From an uncultured Solirubrobacteraceae bacterium (lineage in GTDB: Bacteria > Actinomycetota > Thermoleophilia > Solirubrobacterales > Solirubrobacteraceae), in the NCBI GenBank assembly GCA_955652215.1, contig CATPAX010000150.1, forward strand, positions 1 through 8,526: a stretch of DNA of 8,526 nucleotides, in the 5' to 3' direction. Position 1 is the stretch's first letter; every line of letters starts with the position of its first letter. The position numbers and the translations under genes are program-made. Under the pieces are notes generated by a model. The model worked only from the letters and a program-made list of their open reading frames with translations. It did no database searches and was not told the DNA's origin. Shown here in pieces: positions 1-5,985 of the stretch.

Positions 1-87
1 CAGCGAAGCGATCAGCGTGACGCCCAGCGCCGCGGTCATCAGAACGACCCGGCGGAGCCGGGCAGCGCGTATTGGCTGGGAGCGCAA
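1..87 (-). CDS. Possible N-terminus of a membrane or exported protein, running off the left edge (partial)
   Basis: On the minus strand a frame is open from a TTG at 87 to the window edge, giving 29 residues. An Arg-rich stretch (IRAARLRR) is followed by a hydrophobic run (VVLMTAALGVTLIASL), which looks like the n- and h-regions of a signal peptide or a first membrane helix. Third codon positions are mostly G or C, as in the neighbouring genes. Other starts in the same frame are ATG at 39 and ATG at 144; none has a clear Shine-Dalgarno sequence. A TAGAAT box lies upstream of the TTG start. The gene would be divergent from the PAP2 gene. Product unknown; with so little visible, it may not be a gene at all. 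Confidence 0.35.
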   Translation of the reverse strand, partial: MRSQPIRAARLRRVVLMTAALGVTLIASL

Positions 88-95
88 GGCGCGAG

Positions 96-101
96 ATTCT
101 A
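96..101 (-). promoter_or_regulatory. Possible -10 box (TAGAAT) for the divergent left-edge gene
   Basis: The plus strand reads ATTCTA here, so the minus strand reads TAGAAT, one mismatch from TATAAT and AT-rich in a GC-rich region. A start of transcription about 7 nt downstream would fall near 88, next to the TTG at 87, so the transcript could be leaderless or have a short leader to ATG 39. I see no convincing -35 element. Confidence 0.25.
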
Positions 102-143
102 TCCACGGGTCGCCGGACTCGCGGACGTGCCGGTGGCGGTCCA

Positions 144-149
144 TATACT
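144..149 (+). promoter_or_regulatory. Possible -10 box (TATACT) for the PAP2 gene
   Basis: TATACT matches the -10 consensus at five of six positions. The transcript would start near 156, leaving a leader of about 28 nt that contains the Shine-Dalgarno sequence at 171-176 ahead of the GTG at 184. No good -35 is visible near 121-127. The same hexamer occurs once more on this strand, just before trxB. If this call is right, the start of the PAP2 protein at GTG 127 is excluded. Confidence 0.4.
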
Positions 150-170
150 GCGCCGCTGCTTGCGCGTCTC

Positions 171-176
171 GAGGGG
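171..176 (+). promoter_or_regulatory. Shine-Dalgarno sequence that decides the PAP2 start
   Basis: GAGGGG followed by a 7-nt spacer (CATCAGA) and GTG at 184. This is the strongest ribosome-binding site near the gene's 5' end; the in-frame GTG at 127 has nothing comparable upstream. Confidence 0.6.
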
Positions 177-183
177 CATCAGA

Positions 184-1080
184 GTGACCGCCTGGGTCCT
201 CATCGCGGCAGGAGTGGCTGCACCGGTAGCGCGCAAGCGGCTGCGTCTGGGGCCAGCCGCCGTGCTCGGCGCGGGAGCGCTCGCGCCAGTCGCTGCGTGC
301 GCGGTGATGCCGCCTGGGCGCAGTCGGCAGCTCACCGTCTGCGCGCTGAACATGTGGACCTACACGGCGGCGTACAAGATGCCCAACGACCATCCACGCC
401 GTCAGCGGGAGCGCGTCAGGATCGACTATCCGATCGCGATCGACCGGGCGCTCGGCTTCGGAATGACTCCGACGCTGCGCCTTCAGCGGGCGTTCGCCAC
501 CCCCGGCGCGATCAACCGGTTCGAGCGGCTGCTGGTCTGGTGCCACTGGACGTGGTTCGCGGTCCCCCATGCCAGCGTCGGCTACGTCCTCCTGCGCGAT
601 CCGGACCGGGTCCTGAGCGCCGCCGCGCGGATGTACGCGGTGTTCGACATCGGGGCCGTCTTCTACTGGGCGCTCCCGACTGCCCCGCCGTGGTGGGCGG
701 CAGCTCACGGCCACCACGAGGACGGCGACGCCATCCGCGTGAGGCGGATGATGATCGAGTACGGGACTCAGTTCTGGGGAAGCCGCTGGGGCGCTCTCTA
801 CGATGCGCTCGGAGGAAACCCGCTGGCCGCTATGCCCTCGCTTCACTTCGCAACTTCGCTGATGGCCGCGCACCTCCTGGAAGAGGTTGGACCTGTGGCC
901 GGGTTGGTCGGGTGGAGCTATGCGGCGATGCTCGGGCTGGCGCTCGTGTATCTGGGTGAGCACTACGTGATCGACCTGATCGCTGGAGCGGCGCTGACCG
1001 AGGCGGTGCGGGCCGGCGCGCCGCAAGCCACGAGGTTGTTCGGGCGGGTGAAGACCCTCGAAGGGCGGCCTGCCCCCTGA
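184..1080 (+). CDS. PAP2-superfamily integral membrane phosphatase/phosphotransferase (Aur1-like type)
   Basis: 298 residues from the chosen GTG. The PAP2 catalytic core is visible: MPSLH at about 217-221 (C2 motif, His221) and GEHYVID at about 258-264 (C3 motif, His260 as likely nucleophile with Asp264). PTAPPWW at about 165-171 is typical of the bacterial branch related to inositol-phosphorylceramide synthase (Aur1/Ipt1). Hydrophobic segments near 23-42, 115-137, 150-170, 222-256 and 258-276 indicate a multi-spanning membrane enzyme. The family hydrolyses or transfers phosphate head groups of lipids such as phosphatidate or polyprenyl diphosphate; the substrate here is unknown. The start was set by GAGGGG 7 nt upstream; an in-frame GTG at 127 would add 19 residues. 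The next gene, also a membrane lipid-handling type, follows on the same strand. Confidence 0.87.
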   Translation: MTAWVLIAAGVAAPVARKRLRLGPAAVLGAGALAPVAACAVMPPGRSRQLTVCALNMWTYTAAYKMPNDHPRRQRERVRIDYPIAIDRALGFGMTPTLRLQRAFATPGAINRFERLLVWCHWTWFAVPHASVGYVLLRDPDRVLSAAARMYAVFDIGAVFYWALPTAPPWWAAAHGHHEDGDAIRVRRMMIEYGTQFWGSRWGALYDALGGNPLAAMPSLHFATSLMAAHLLEEVGPVAGLVGWSYAAMLGLALVYLGEHYVIDLIAGAALTEAVRAGAPQATRLFGRVKTLEGRPAP

Positions 1081-1123
1081 AGCGCTTGCGTGGCGAGCCG
1101 ACCGGCGCCACTGAGCGCGTCGG

Positions 1124-1141
1124 CCCGGGCGATCGCCCGGG
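1124..1141. repeat. Perfect 18-bp palindrome between the PAP2 and flippase-like genes
   Basis: The sequence is CCCGGGCGATCGCCCGGG, identical to its reverse complement. As RNA it would fold into a 7-bp all-GC stem with a GATC tetraloop. It lies 43 nt after the PAP2 stop and 25 nt before the preferred ATG of the next gene. No T-run follows, so it is not a classic intrinsic terminator. It could be a dimeric regulator's operator, an mRNA-processing or stability element, or chance in GC-rich DNA. If the downstream gene really starts at TTG 1086, the palindrome is coding. Confidence 0.8.
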
Positions 1142-1147
1142 ACCGCT

Positions 1148-1160
1148 GGAGGTCTCCTCC
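1148..1160 (+). promoter_or_regulatory. Small hairpin enclosing a Shine-Dalgarno-like GGAGG
   Basis: GGAGG TCT CCTCC: a 5-bp stem with a 3-nt loop, starting 6 nt after the larger palindrome. Its first arm is a full Shine-Dalgarno core, but 14 nt from the ATG at 1167 is long for direct use. A second purine run, GAGG at 1161-1164, is too close (2 nt). Pairing would hide the GGAGG, so a role in limiting translation is possible but not shown. Confidence 0.45.
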
Positions 1161-1166
1161 GAGGAC

Positions 1167-2216
1167 ATGCCGCGGGTCCGCCTAACGCGGGCACGCCTCC
1201 TGGCCTCCGTCCTGTTCGTGGTCTCAGCTGTCGCGTTTCTGTACTTCGTGCTTCCGAAGCTCCTCGGGCTGCGAGAGACCTGGAACCGGATCGAGCACGG
1301 GAACGCGTGGTGGCTGGCCTTCGGCGCAGTCCTCGAGGTCTGTTCGTTTCTCTCCTACGTCGCGTTGTTCCGAGCCGTGTTCGTTCGCGACAGCTCTCGG
1401 ATCGACTGGCGTGAGAGCTACCAGATCACGATGGCTGGACTGGCGGCGACGAGGCTGTTCGCATCTGCGGGTGCCGGCGGGATCGCCCTGACGGCTTGGG
1501 CACTGCGGCGCTCCGGGCTCGACGGCCGCGTCGTCGCGTGCCGCATGATCGCGTTCATGGCGCTCCTCTACGGCGTCTATATGGTGACGCTCGTGCTTGG
1601 GGGCCTGGGGCTGTACCTGGGGGTGTTCCCCGGGCCGGCGCCGCTCGCGCTGACCGTGGTGCCGGCGCTATTCGGCGCAGGGGTGATCCTCGTGTTCCTC
1701 GCCATGTCCTTGCTGCCGGGCGACCTGACGCGGCTGCTCGGCTCCTGGACCCGCCGCCAGGGCTTGCTCGCGAAGGTCGCCCGCGGCGCTGCGGCGGCTC
1801 CGGCGGCCGTGGCCGCTGGGGTGCGCTTGGCGGTCAGGCTGATTCGCTCACGCAGCGCTGACCTGCTCGGAGCGATCGGCTGGTGGGCCTTTGACATCGC
1901 CGTGCTCTGGGCCTGCTTCCACGCGTTCGGCGCCTCACCGCCGAAGGCTGTGATCGTGATGGCCTACTTCATCGGGATGCTCGGGAACACCCTGCCGGTG
2001 CCTGGTGGAATCGGCGGCGTCGACGGCGGCATGATCGGCGCGTTCAGTGCCTTCGGGGTCTCGGTTGAGATCTCGATCGTGGCCGTGCTCGCCTACCGGG
2101 TGCTGGCCTTCTGGCTACCCACGCTTCCCGGCGCGATCGCCTACCTTCAGCTACGCCGGACGGTGGCTCGATGGCAGGCCGAGGCGACGGAACATTCGCT
2201 ATACTTTGTGAAGTGA
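1167..2216 (+). CDS. UPF0104 / flippase-like multi-spanning membrane protein (lysylphosphatidylglycerol synthase TM region family)
   Basis: 349 residues from ATG 1167. Hydrophobic segments at about 10-30, 48-72, 86-110, 126-152, 156-182, 232-256, 260-278 and 302-326 predict seven or eight membrane helices. Signature segments are AGAGGIALTAWALRRSG (101-117) and LPVPGGIGGVDGGMIGAF (276-293), typical of the family that includes AglD, the membrane half of MprF and TIGR00374 'flippase-like' proteins. No soluble transferase domain follows. Its role is probably in moving or modifying lipids or lipid-linked intermediates; the substrate is unknown. Basic residues before helix 1 (RVRLTRAR) support ATG 1167. 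A TTG at 1086 in the same frame would add 27 polar residues with little family-like character. The gene's last codons contain the TATACT box ahead of trxB, and its TGA overlaps the trxB GTG. Confidence 0.87.
   Translation: MPRVRLTRARLLASVLFVVSAVAFLYFVLPKLLGLRETWNRIEHGNAWWLAFGAVLEVCSFLSYVALFRAVFVRDSSRIDWRESYQITMAGLAATRLFASAGAGGIALTAWALRRSGLDGRVVACRMIAFMALLYGVYMVTLVLGGLGLYLGVFPGPAPLALTVVPALFGAGVILVFLAMSLLPGDLTRLLGSWTRRQGLLAKVARGAAAAPAAVAAGVRLAVRLIRSRSADLLGAIGWWAFDIAVLWACFHAFGASPPKAVIVMAYFIGMLGNTLPVPGGIGGVDGGMIGAFSAFGVSVEISIVAVLAYRVLAFWLPTLPGAIAYLQLRRTVARWQAEATEHSLYFVK
2200..2205 (+). promoter_or_regulatory. Possible -10 box (TATACT) for a leaderless trxB transcript
   Basis: TATACT lies within the last codons of the flippase-like gene. 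The 7-nt gap 2206-2212 would put the transcription start at about 2213, the first base of the proposed trxB GTG. Actinobacteria often start leaderless mRNAs this way, with a TANNNT box about 7 nt before the start codon. The absence of any Shine-Dalgarno sequence before 2213 agrees. There is no clear -35. Read-through from the upstream gene remains possible. Confidence 0.5.
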
Positions 2217-3199
2217 GCTCTGAGCGCGTAGAGAACGTCGTGATCGTGGGCAGTGGGCCCGCCGGATACACGGCTGCCCTGTACACCGCCCGTGCGAACC
2301 TCAACCCGCTCGTGGTTGAAGGCTTCGCCTGGGGGGGGCTGCTCCAGCAGACGACCGACGTCGAGAACTACCCGGGCTTCCCCGAGGGGATCATGGGCCC
2401 GGACATGATGTTGCGCTTTCGCGAGCAGGCCGATCGCTTCGGGGCCCGGCTCGAGACCGACGACGTGACGCGCGTCGAGCTCTCGCACGACGGCGGCTTG
2501 CATAAGATTTGGACCGGGGACGAGCTGCATGTCGCTCGCGCGGTAATTCTCGCGATGGGGGCCCAGCACCGTAAGCTCGAGATTCCCGGAGAGGACTCGC
2601 TTGCCGGTCGTGGCGTCAGCTACTGCGCCACCTGCGACGCCGCGTTCTTCAAGGACGTGCCTGCGCTGATCGTCGGCGGCGGAGACTCGGCGATGGAGGA
2701 GGCGATGTTCCTCTCGAAGTTCGCCTCGAGCGTGGCGATCGTGCACCGGCGCGATGAGTTCCGGGCGTCGAAGATCATGCTCGAACGCGCGCGCGAGCTG
2801 CCCAACATCGAGTGGGTCACCCCGTACGCGGTCGAGGAGCTCGTCGCTGGCGAGGGAGGCTCACTCGGATTGGCGCGCCTGCGGAACACGCTCGATGGCT
2901 CGACGCGAGACCTGAGCGTCGGGGGCGCCTTCGTGGCGATCGGCCATGAGCCACAGTCGCAACTGGTGCTCGGCCAGGTGGAGACCGATGCCGCCGGTTA
3001 CGTCGTGACCAAAGGCCGCTCGACGCTGACAAATCTCCCGGGGGTGTTTGCCGCGGGGGACCTCGTTGATCACGCCTACCGGCAGGCCATCACGGCCGCT
3101 GGCAGCGGCTGTCAGTCCGCGCTCGACGCCGAATGGTATCTCCGCGACAATCCTCAGCCCGACGAGGAACGCGCAGGCGCAGCAGTCGCACCCGCCTGA
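2213..3199 (+). CDS. trxB: Thioredoxin reductase (NADPH), FAD-containing
   Basis: 328 residues, the usual size for low-molecular-weight bacterial thioredoxin reductase. It transfers electrons from NADPH through FAD and a redox-active dithiol to thioredoxin in the cytoplasm. Visible in order: FAD-binding GSGPAG (13-18), TTDVENYPGFPEG (47-59), active-site CATC (138-141), NADPH-binding GGGDSAMEEA (155-164), HRRDEFRAS (178-186) and the FAD-contacting GVFAAGDL plus RQAITAAGSGC (277-284, 290-300). The GTG at 2213 was chosen because family members begin close to VENVVIVGSGPAG and a -10-like box fits it. ATG 2171 in the same frame would add 14 residues and overlap the upstream gene by 46 nt. The start overlaps the upstream TGA (GTGA). 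No thioredoxin gene follows, unlike the common trxB-trxA pair. A run of eight G lies at codons 40-42. Confidence 0.95.
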   Translation: MSSERVENVVIVGSGPAGYTAALYTARANLNPLVVEGFAWGGLLQQTTDVENYPGFPEGIMGPDMMLRFREQADRFGARLETDDVTRVELSHDGGLHKIWTGDELHVARAVILAMGAQHRKLEIPGEDSLAGRGVSYCATCDAAFFKDVPALIVGGGDSAMEEAMFLSKFASSVAIVHRRDEFRASKIMLERARELPNIEWVTPYAVEELVAGEGGSLGLARLRNTLDGSTRDLSVGGAFVAIGHEPQSQLVLGQVETDAAGYVVTKGRSTLTNLPGVFAAGDLVDHAYRQAITAAGSGCQSALDAEWYLRDNPQPDEERAGAAVAPA

Positions 3200-3202
3200 G
3201 CG

Positions 3203-3217
3203 GCGCCCGTCGGGCGC
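3203..3217 (+). terminator. GC-rich stem-loop just after the trxB stop
   Basis: GCGCCC GTC GGGCGC: six GC pairs and a 3-nt loop, beginning 4 nt after the trxB TGA. The position suits a 3'-end or terminator element. The lack of a following T-run argues against a standard intrinsic terminator, although many actinobacterial ones lack a good T-run. Confidence 0.35.
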
Positions 3218-3296
3218 TACTCATCGCGCACACCTGGAACGATGGCGCTCCAGTAGGCCTATGCGCCACCAAATCGCCAAAGAATGCTGCGCGAGT

Positions 3297-3326
3297 GGGC
3301 TTACGCGCTCCGGGCTTACGCGCTCC
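3297..3326. repeat. 15-bp tandem direct repeat, two exact copies
   Basis: GGGCTTACGCGCTCC occurs at 3297-3311 and again, with no gap, at 3312-3326. The following GAGCAACGCG (3327-3336) resembles a decayed third unit. It lies just beyond the end of the CAP gene. Most simply it is a replication-slippage duplication; nothing indicates a function. Confidence 0.85.
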
Positions 3327-3349
3327 GAGCAACGCGACGCGGCGCAGCG

Positions 3350-3967
3350 TCAGTAGGGGCAACCATTCGCCGGACTCCAGTTCCGGGAGGGTGGTTGGGC
3401 GCCTGCCTGAAGCGCGAAATCCTCGGTCCAGGTCGCGGGGCCGCTAGCTGACCCGCGTACCGGGCGAGGATCGGCGCCGACGCCGACCAGCCGAAAATTG
3501 GGATCGAGGATGTTCCGGCAGTGTCCCGTGCTGCTCATCCACGCGTTGACCACGTCGCGGGGGGTCGCAAACCCGGTGGCGATGTTCTCGCCCGCATCCG
3601 ACCAGCGCACTCCGGCCTGGGTGATCCGCGTGGCGAAGTTGGCGCCATGGCTGAACACGTCGGCCTGCACCATCGTCCTGGTCCACCGCTGCGCCGAGCG
3701 ATCGAGAGCTCGACTCTGGCGAAGCGGAGGGAGACGGTGGGCGCGGCGCTCTCGGTTGACCAGGCAGACCACCGCGGTGCGCATTGCCTCGAGCGGCGCG
3801 ATCCTCGCCGAGACATTCGCGTCCTGGCAACCGTGGGTTCGTGCGAGCGGCGCGGCCTGCGCGCCCGGGGCCAGCGCCATTCCCAGCGCTCCGAGCAAAG
3901 GGATGATCGCGCGCAGGTAGGTACCTCGCCGGGCGCTCGGCGAGCTGCTCGTCGACGAGCCCTTCAC
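3350..3967 (-). CDS. Secreted CAP/SCP-domain protein (YkwD-like)
   Basis: 205 residues from GTG 3967. The N-terminus looks like a signal peptide: Arg residues (ARRGTYLRA, about 12-20), a hydrophobic core (IIPLLGALGMALAP, 21-34) and a likely AQA cleavage site near 38. The mature part is a CAP domain, about 62-186: CLVNRERR near 68-75, FSH (His107), GENIATG (Glu127), VVNAWMSSTGHCRNIL with His149, and a WTEDF end (Glu182). These match the conserved cavity residues of the family. Four cysteines (47, 68, 150, 203) could form two disulfides outside the cell. Bacterial CAP proteins are extracellular and mostly of unknown activity. The start is uncertain: GTG 3967 has only a weak purine-rich site upstream, and TTG 3994 is an in-frame alternative. 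It lies 89 nt after the aldehyde dehydrogenase on the same strand and has no evident link to catabolism. Confidence 0.82.
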   Translation of the reverse strand: MKGSSTSSSPSARRGTYLRAIIPLLGALGMALAPGAQAAPLARTHGCQDANVSARIAPLEAMRTAVVCLVNRERRAHRLPPLRQSRALDRSAQRWTRTMVQADVFSHGANFATRITQAGVRWSDAGENIATGFATPRDVVNAWMSSTGHCRNILDPNFRLVGVGADPRPVRGSASGPATWTEDFALQAGAQPPSRNWSPANGCPY

Positions 3968-4056
3968 GCTTTTCTTTTCGGAAGGTGATGGCAAGACACG
4001 GGAGCATCCTCGCCGGGACGCCGAACAGCTGTCCAGCCCACCCGGAGCCGCGCTAA

Positions 4057-5547
4057 TTACAACTTGGTCCAAACCGTCTTCGTCTCGAGGTAGGCCTCGA
4101 GGCCGTCGCGGCCGTGCTCGCGCCCCAGCCCGGAGGCCCTATATCCACCGAACGGCGCCCCCGGATCGGACTCCGCCCAGCAGTTGACGTACACCGAGCC
4201 GGCTCTCAGAAGCGCTGCCAGCCGGTGGGCGTTGCTCACATCCCGTGTCCACACCCCGGCGGCCAATCCGTACTCGGTGTCGTTCGCGCGTGCCGCGACC
4301 TCCTCGAGCGACTCGTACGGAAGCGCCACCAGCACCGGACCGAAGATCTCTTCCCGAGCAATCGTGATCTCGTCGCTGGTGCTCGTGAACAGCGTTGGCG
4401 TGACGAAGTACCCGTCTTCCGCATTACTGACCTGGCCACCGGCCACCAGCTCGGCACCCTGATCACGCCCGGCCTCGATATAGGAGCGCACACGGTCGAG
4501 CTGCTCGCGCGAGACCACCGGGCCGAGCTGGGTGCCCGGCTCGAGGCCCGGACCGACCCGTGAGGATCCGGCGCGCTGTGCCAGCGCCGCGACCACCTCG
4601 TCGAACTGGTCGCGGTGCACGAACAGGCGGCTGCCGGCGTTGCAGGACTGCCCGCTGTTGAAGTAGATCGCCTGGAACGAGCCCGCCACCGCGGCCTCGA
4701 GATCCGCGTCGGGCAGGATGATGTTCGGCGACTTTCCGCCGAGCTCGAGCGTCGCCCGCTTGAGCGCTCGTCCGGCCTTGGCGGCGATCTCACGTCCTAC
4801 CTCGGTGGAGCCCGTGAACGCGATCTTGTCGACTGCCGGGTGCTCGACAAGGGCGCTCCCGGTTGTGCCCTCCCCGGTCAGGACGTTGATCACGCCGCCG
4901 GGGATTCCGACCTCCAGGGCGAGCTCTCCGATCCGCAGCGCCGTGAGCGGAGTCTGCTCGGCCGGCTTCAGAACCACCGTGCACCCGGCAGCGAGAGCCG
5001 GGCCGAGCTTCCAGGCCGCCATCAGCATCGGGTAGTTCCAGGGAATGATCTGGGCGCAGACGCCGACCGGCTCCTTCCGCGTGTAACAGAGCATGTCGGC
5101 CTGGGCGACGGGGATCACCTCGCCGAAGATCCGCTCGGGCCAGCCGGCGAAGTGCCGCAGATGGCGGACGGTCCCTGCGACGTCGACGATCTTTGCCAGC
5201 TTGACCGGCTTGCCGTTATCGAGGGACTCGAGCTGCGCGAGCTCATCCGCATTGGCTTCGATTGCATCGGCCAGCCCTCCGATCATGCGGCCGCGCTCGG
5301 CCGCCGAAACTCGTGCCCACGGTCCCGCCTCGAGTGCCTGGCGCCCAGCCCCCACGGCTCGGTCGACGTCGGCTTTGCCGGCCCACGCGACCGAGGTGAT
5401 CGGACGGTCAGTCGCCGGGTCGAGTGTTTCGAACTTCCTGCCGTCGGCGGCCGGCGCCCACTCACCGCCGATCAGCAGCTCGTGCTCACGGGCCGCGAAC
5501 GCACGCGCTGCGTCTGACAGCTGGTCGGGAAGAGCAGTCAGGGACAT
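4057..5547 (-). CDS. NAD(P)-dependent aldehyde dehydrogenase (ALDH superfamily, class 1/2-like)
   Basis: 496 residues, full length for the family. It oxidises an aldehyde to a carboxylic acid with NAD(P)+ in the cytoplasm. All key residues are present: Asn171 in IIPWNYP, Lys194 in VVLKPAEQTP, the FTGSTEVG cofactor loop (244-251), general base Glu268 in LELGGKSPN, catalytic Cys302 in NSGQSCNAGS, and Glu400 and Phe402 in EEIFGPV. The C-terminal part has PFGGYRASGLGREHG and ends in the usual YLETKTVW segment. Glu197 in the KPAE motif does not by itself decide between NAD and NADP. The aldehyde is not identifiable; betaine-aldehyde, phenylacetaldehyde and aliphatic aldehyde enzymes all look alike at this level. 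ATG 5547 has a GGAG site upstream and follows the SnoaL-like stop by 3 nt, so the two are probably co-transcribed and translationally coupled. Confidence 0.95.
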   Translation of the reverse strand: MSLTALPDQLSDAARAFAAREHELLIGGEWAPAADGRKFETLDPATDRPITSVAWAGKADVDRAVGAGRQALEAGPWARVSAAERGRMIGGLADAIEANADELAQLESLDNGKPVKLAKIVDVAGTVRHLRHFAGWPERIFGEVIPVAQADMLCYTRKEPVGVCAQIIPWNYPMLMAAWKLGPALAAGCTVVLKPAEQTPLTALRIGELALEVGIPGGVINVLTGEGTTGSALVEHPAVDKIAFTGSTEVGREIAAKAGRALKRATLELGGKSPNIILPDADLEAAVAGSFQAIYFNSGQSCNAGSRLFVHRDQFDEVVAALAQRAGSSRVGPGLEPGTQLGPVVSREQLDRVRSYIEAGRDQGAELVAGGQVSNAEDGYFVTPTLFTSTSDEITIAREEIFGPVLVALPYESLEEVAARANDTEYGLAAGVWTRDVSNAHRLAALLRAGSVYVNCWAESDPGAPFGGYRASGLGREHGRDGLEAYLETKTVWTKL

Positions 5548-5550
5548 ACG

Positions 5551-5937
5551 CTAGGACTCCGCCGCGCCCGACATTCGAGCGCCTAGGGCCATCAGTCCGG
5601 ACATCGGCCGGGCGCATACGCGGAAGCTCGCGATCTGATCGTGCTCGTCGAGCTCGAGCAGGTCGACGCCCTCGAGCCTTGCGTCGCCGACTACCGCCTC
5701 GTACACCAGTCCGAACACGGGCCTGGATCCGCCCGCTGCCTCGGCGAGCAGGTGCGTGTGGCGGAACTCGTCGCAAGCAGCTTCGACTGCGCCGAGAGCA
5801 GCCGCCACCGCATCCTTGCCGCGGATCGGATCGTCGGTTGCCGGGTTCAGCATCACCACGTCCGGCGCGAACTCGGCTGTGGCAGCATCGAGATCGCCTT
5901 CGGCCGAGGCCCGGAAGAATCGTTCGGCTGCATTCAT
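5551..5937 (-). CDS. SnoaL-like / NTF2-like small protein
   Basis: 128 residues, the usual size of a single NTF2-like (cone-shaped alpha+beta) domain. Visible family features are an N-terminal helix ending in an EGDLDAATAEFAPDVVMLNP stretch (13-32), IRGKDAVAAALGAV (38-51), FRHTH (58-62) and a terminal strand region LEGVDLLELDEHDQIASF (88-105), followed by a RPMSGLMAL tail (110-118) seen in many actinobacterial members. The fold serves isomerases, dehydratases, cyclases and binding proteins, so no reaction can be assigned. His60 and His62 and acidic residues such as Asp26 could line the pocket, but this is inference. ATG 5937 lacks a clear Shine-Dalgarno sequence. It lies 48 nt after the hydroxyacyl-CoA dehydrogenase and 3 nt before the aldehyde dehydrogenase, suggesting an accessory step in the same pathway. 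Confidence 0.78.
   Translation of the reverse strand: MNAAERFFRASAEGDLDAATAEFAPDVVMLNPATDDPIRGKDAVAAALGAVEAACDEFRHTHLLAEAAGGSRPVFGLVYEAVVGDARLEGVDLLELDEHDQIASFRVCARPMSGLMALGARMSGAAES
5557..5560 (-). promoter_or_regulatory. Ribosome-binding site of the aldehyde dehydrogenase, inside the end of the preceding gene
   Basis: On the minus strand GGAG sits 9 nt before ATG 5547 and lies within the final Glu-Ser codons of the SnoaL-like gene. This supports ATG 5547 as start and coupling between the two genes. Confidence 0.6.
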
Positions 5938-5985
5938 GGCCGCATCATGACGCCGTCTGTCGAGACACGCAGCGCGCCGGCAAGC

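Larger units (their letters stand above)
3200..3349. other. Convergent intergenic region between trxB and the CAP-domain gene
   Basis: 150 nt where the two transcription directions meet. It holds a stem-loop right after trxB (3203-3217), an imperfect hairpin GGCGC/GCGCC at 3244-3248 and 3263-3267 whose loop carries the palindrome TAGGCCTA (3254-3261), a 15-bp tandem duplication (3297-3326), and a 5-bp stem GACGC/GCGTC (3336-3340 and 3347-3351) that touches the CAP gene stop. No T-tract follows any of these, so intrinsic termination is not obvious. I see no gene here. Confidence 0.6.

Noticed and set aside
72..959. 295-codon plus-strand open frame overlapping the PAP2 gene in another frame
   Set aside because: Its product is Arg/Gly/Ala/Pro-rich with no domain, whereas the other frame carries the PSLH and GEHYVID motifs and membrane helices.
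3968..4072. N-terminal extension of the CAP protein to a TTG at 4072
   Set aside because: It would overlap the end of the aldehyde dehydrogenase and place about 35 polar residues before the signal peptide. GTG 3967 gives a normal signal sequence.
4615..5517. 300-codon plus-strand open frame opposite the aldehyde dehydrogenase
   Set aside because: It lies wholly antisense to a gene with every catalytic residue intact. Its product is Arg-, Gly- and Asp-rich with no recognisable domain, as expected of an antisense frame in GC-rich DNA.
5955..5966. Short inverted repeat GTCT/AGAC between the hydroxyacyl-CoA dehydrogenase and SnoaL-like genes
   Set aside because: A 4-bp stem is at chance level and has no T-run or other supporting feature.
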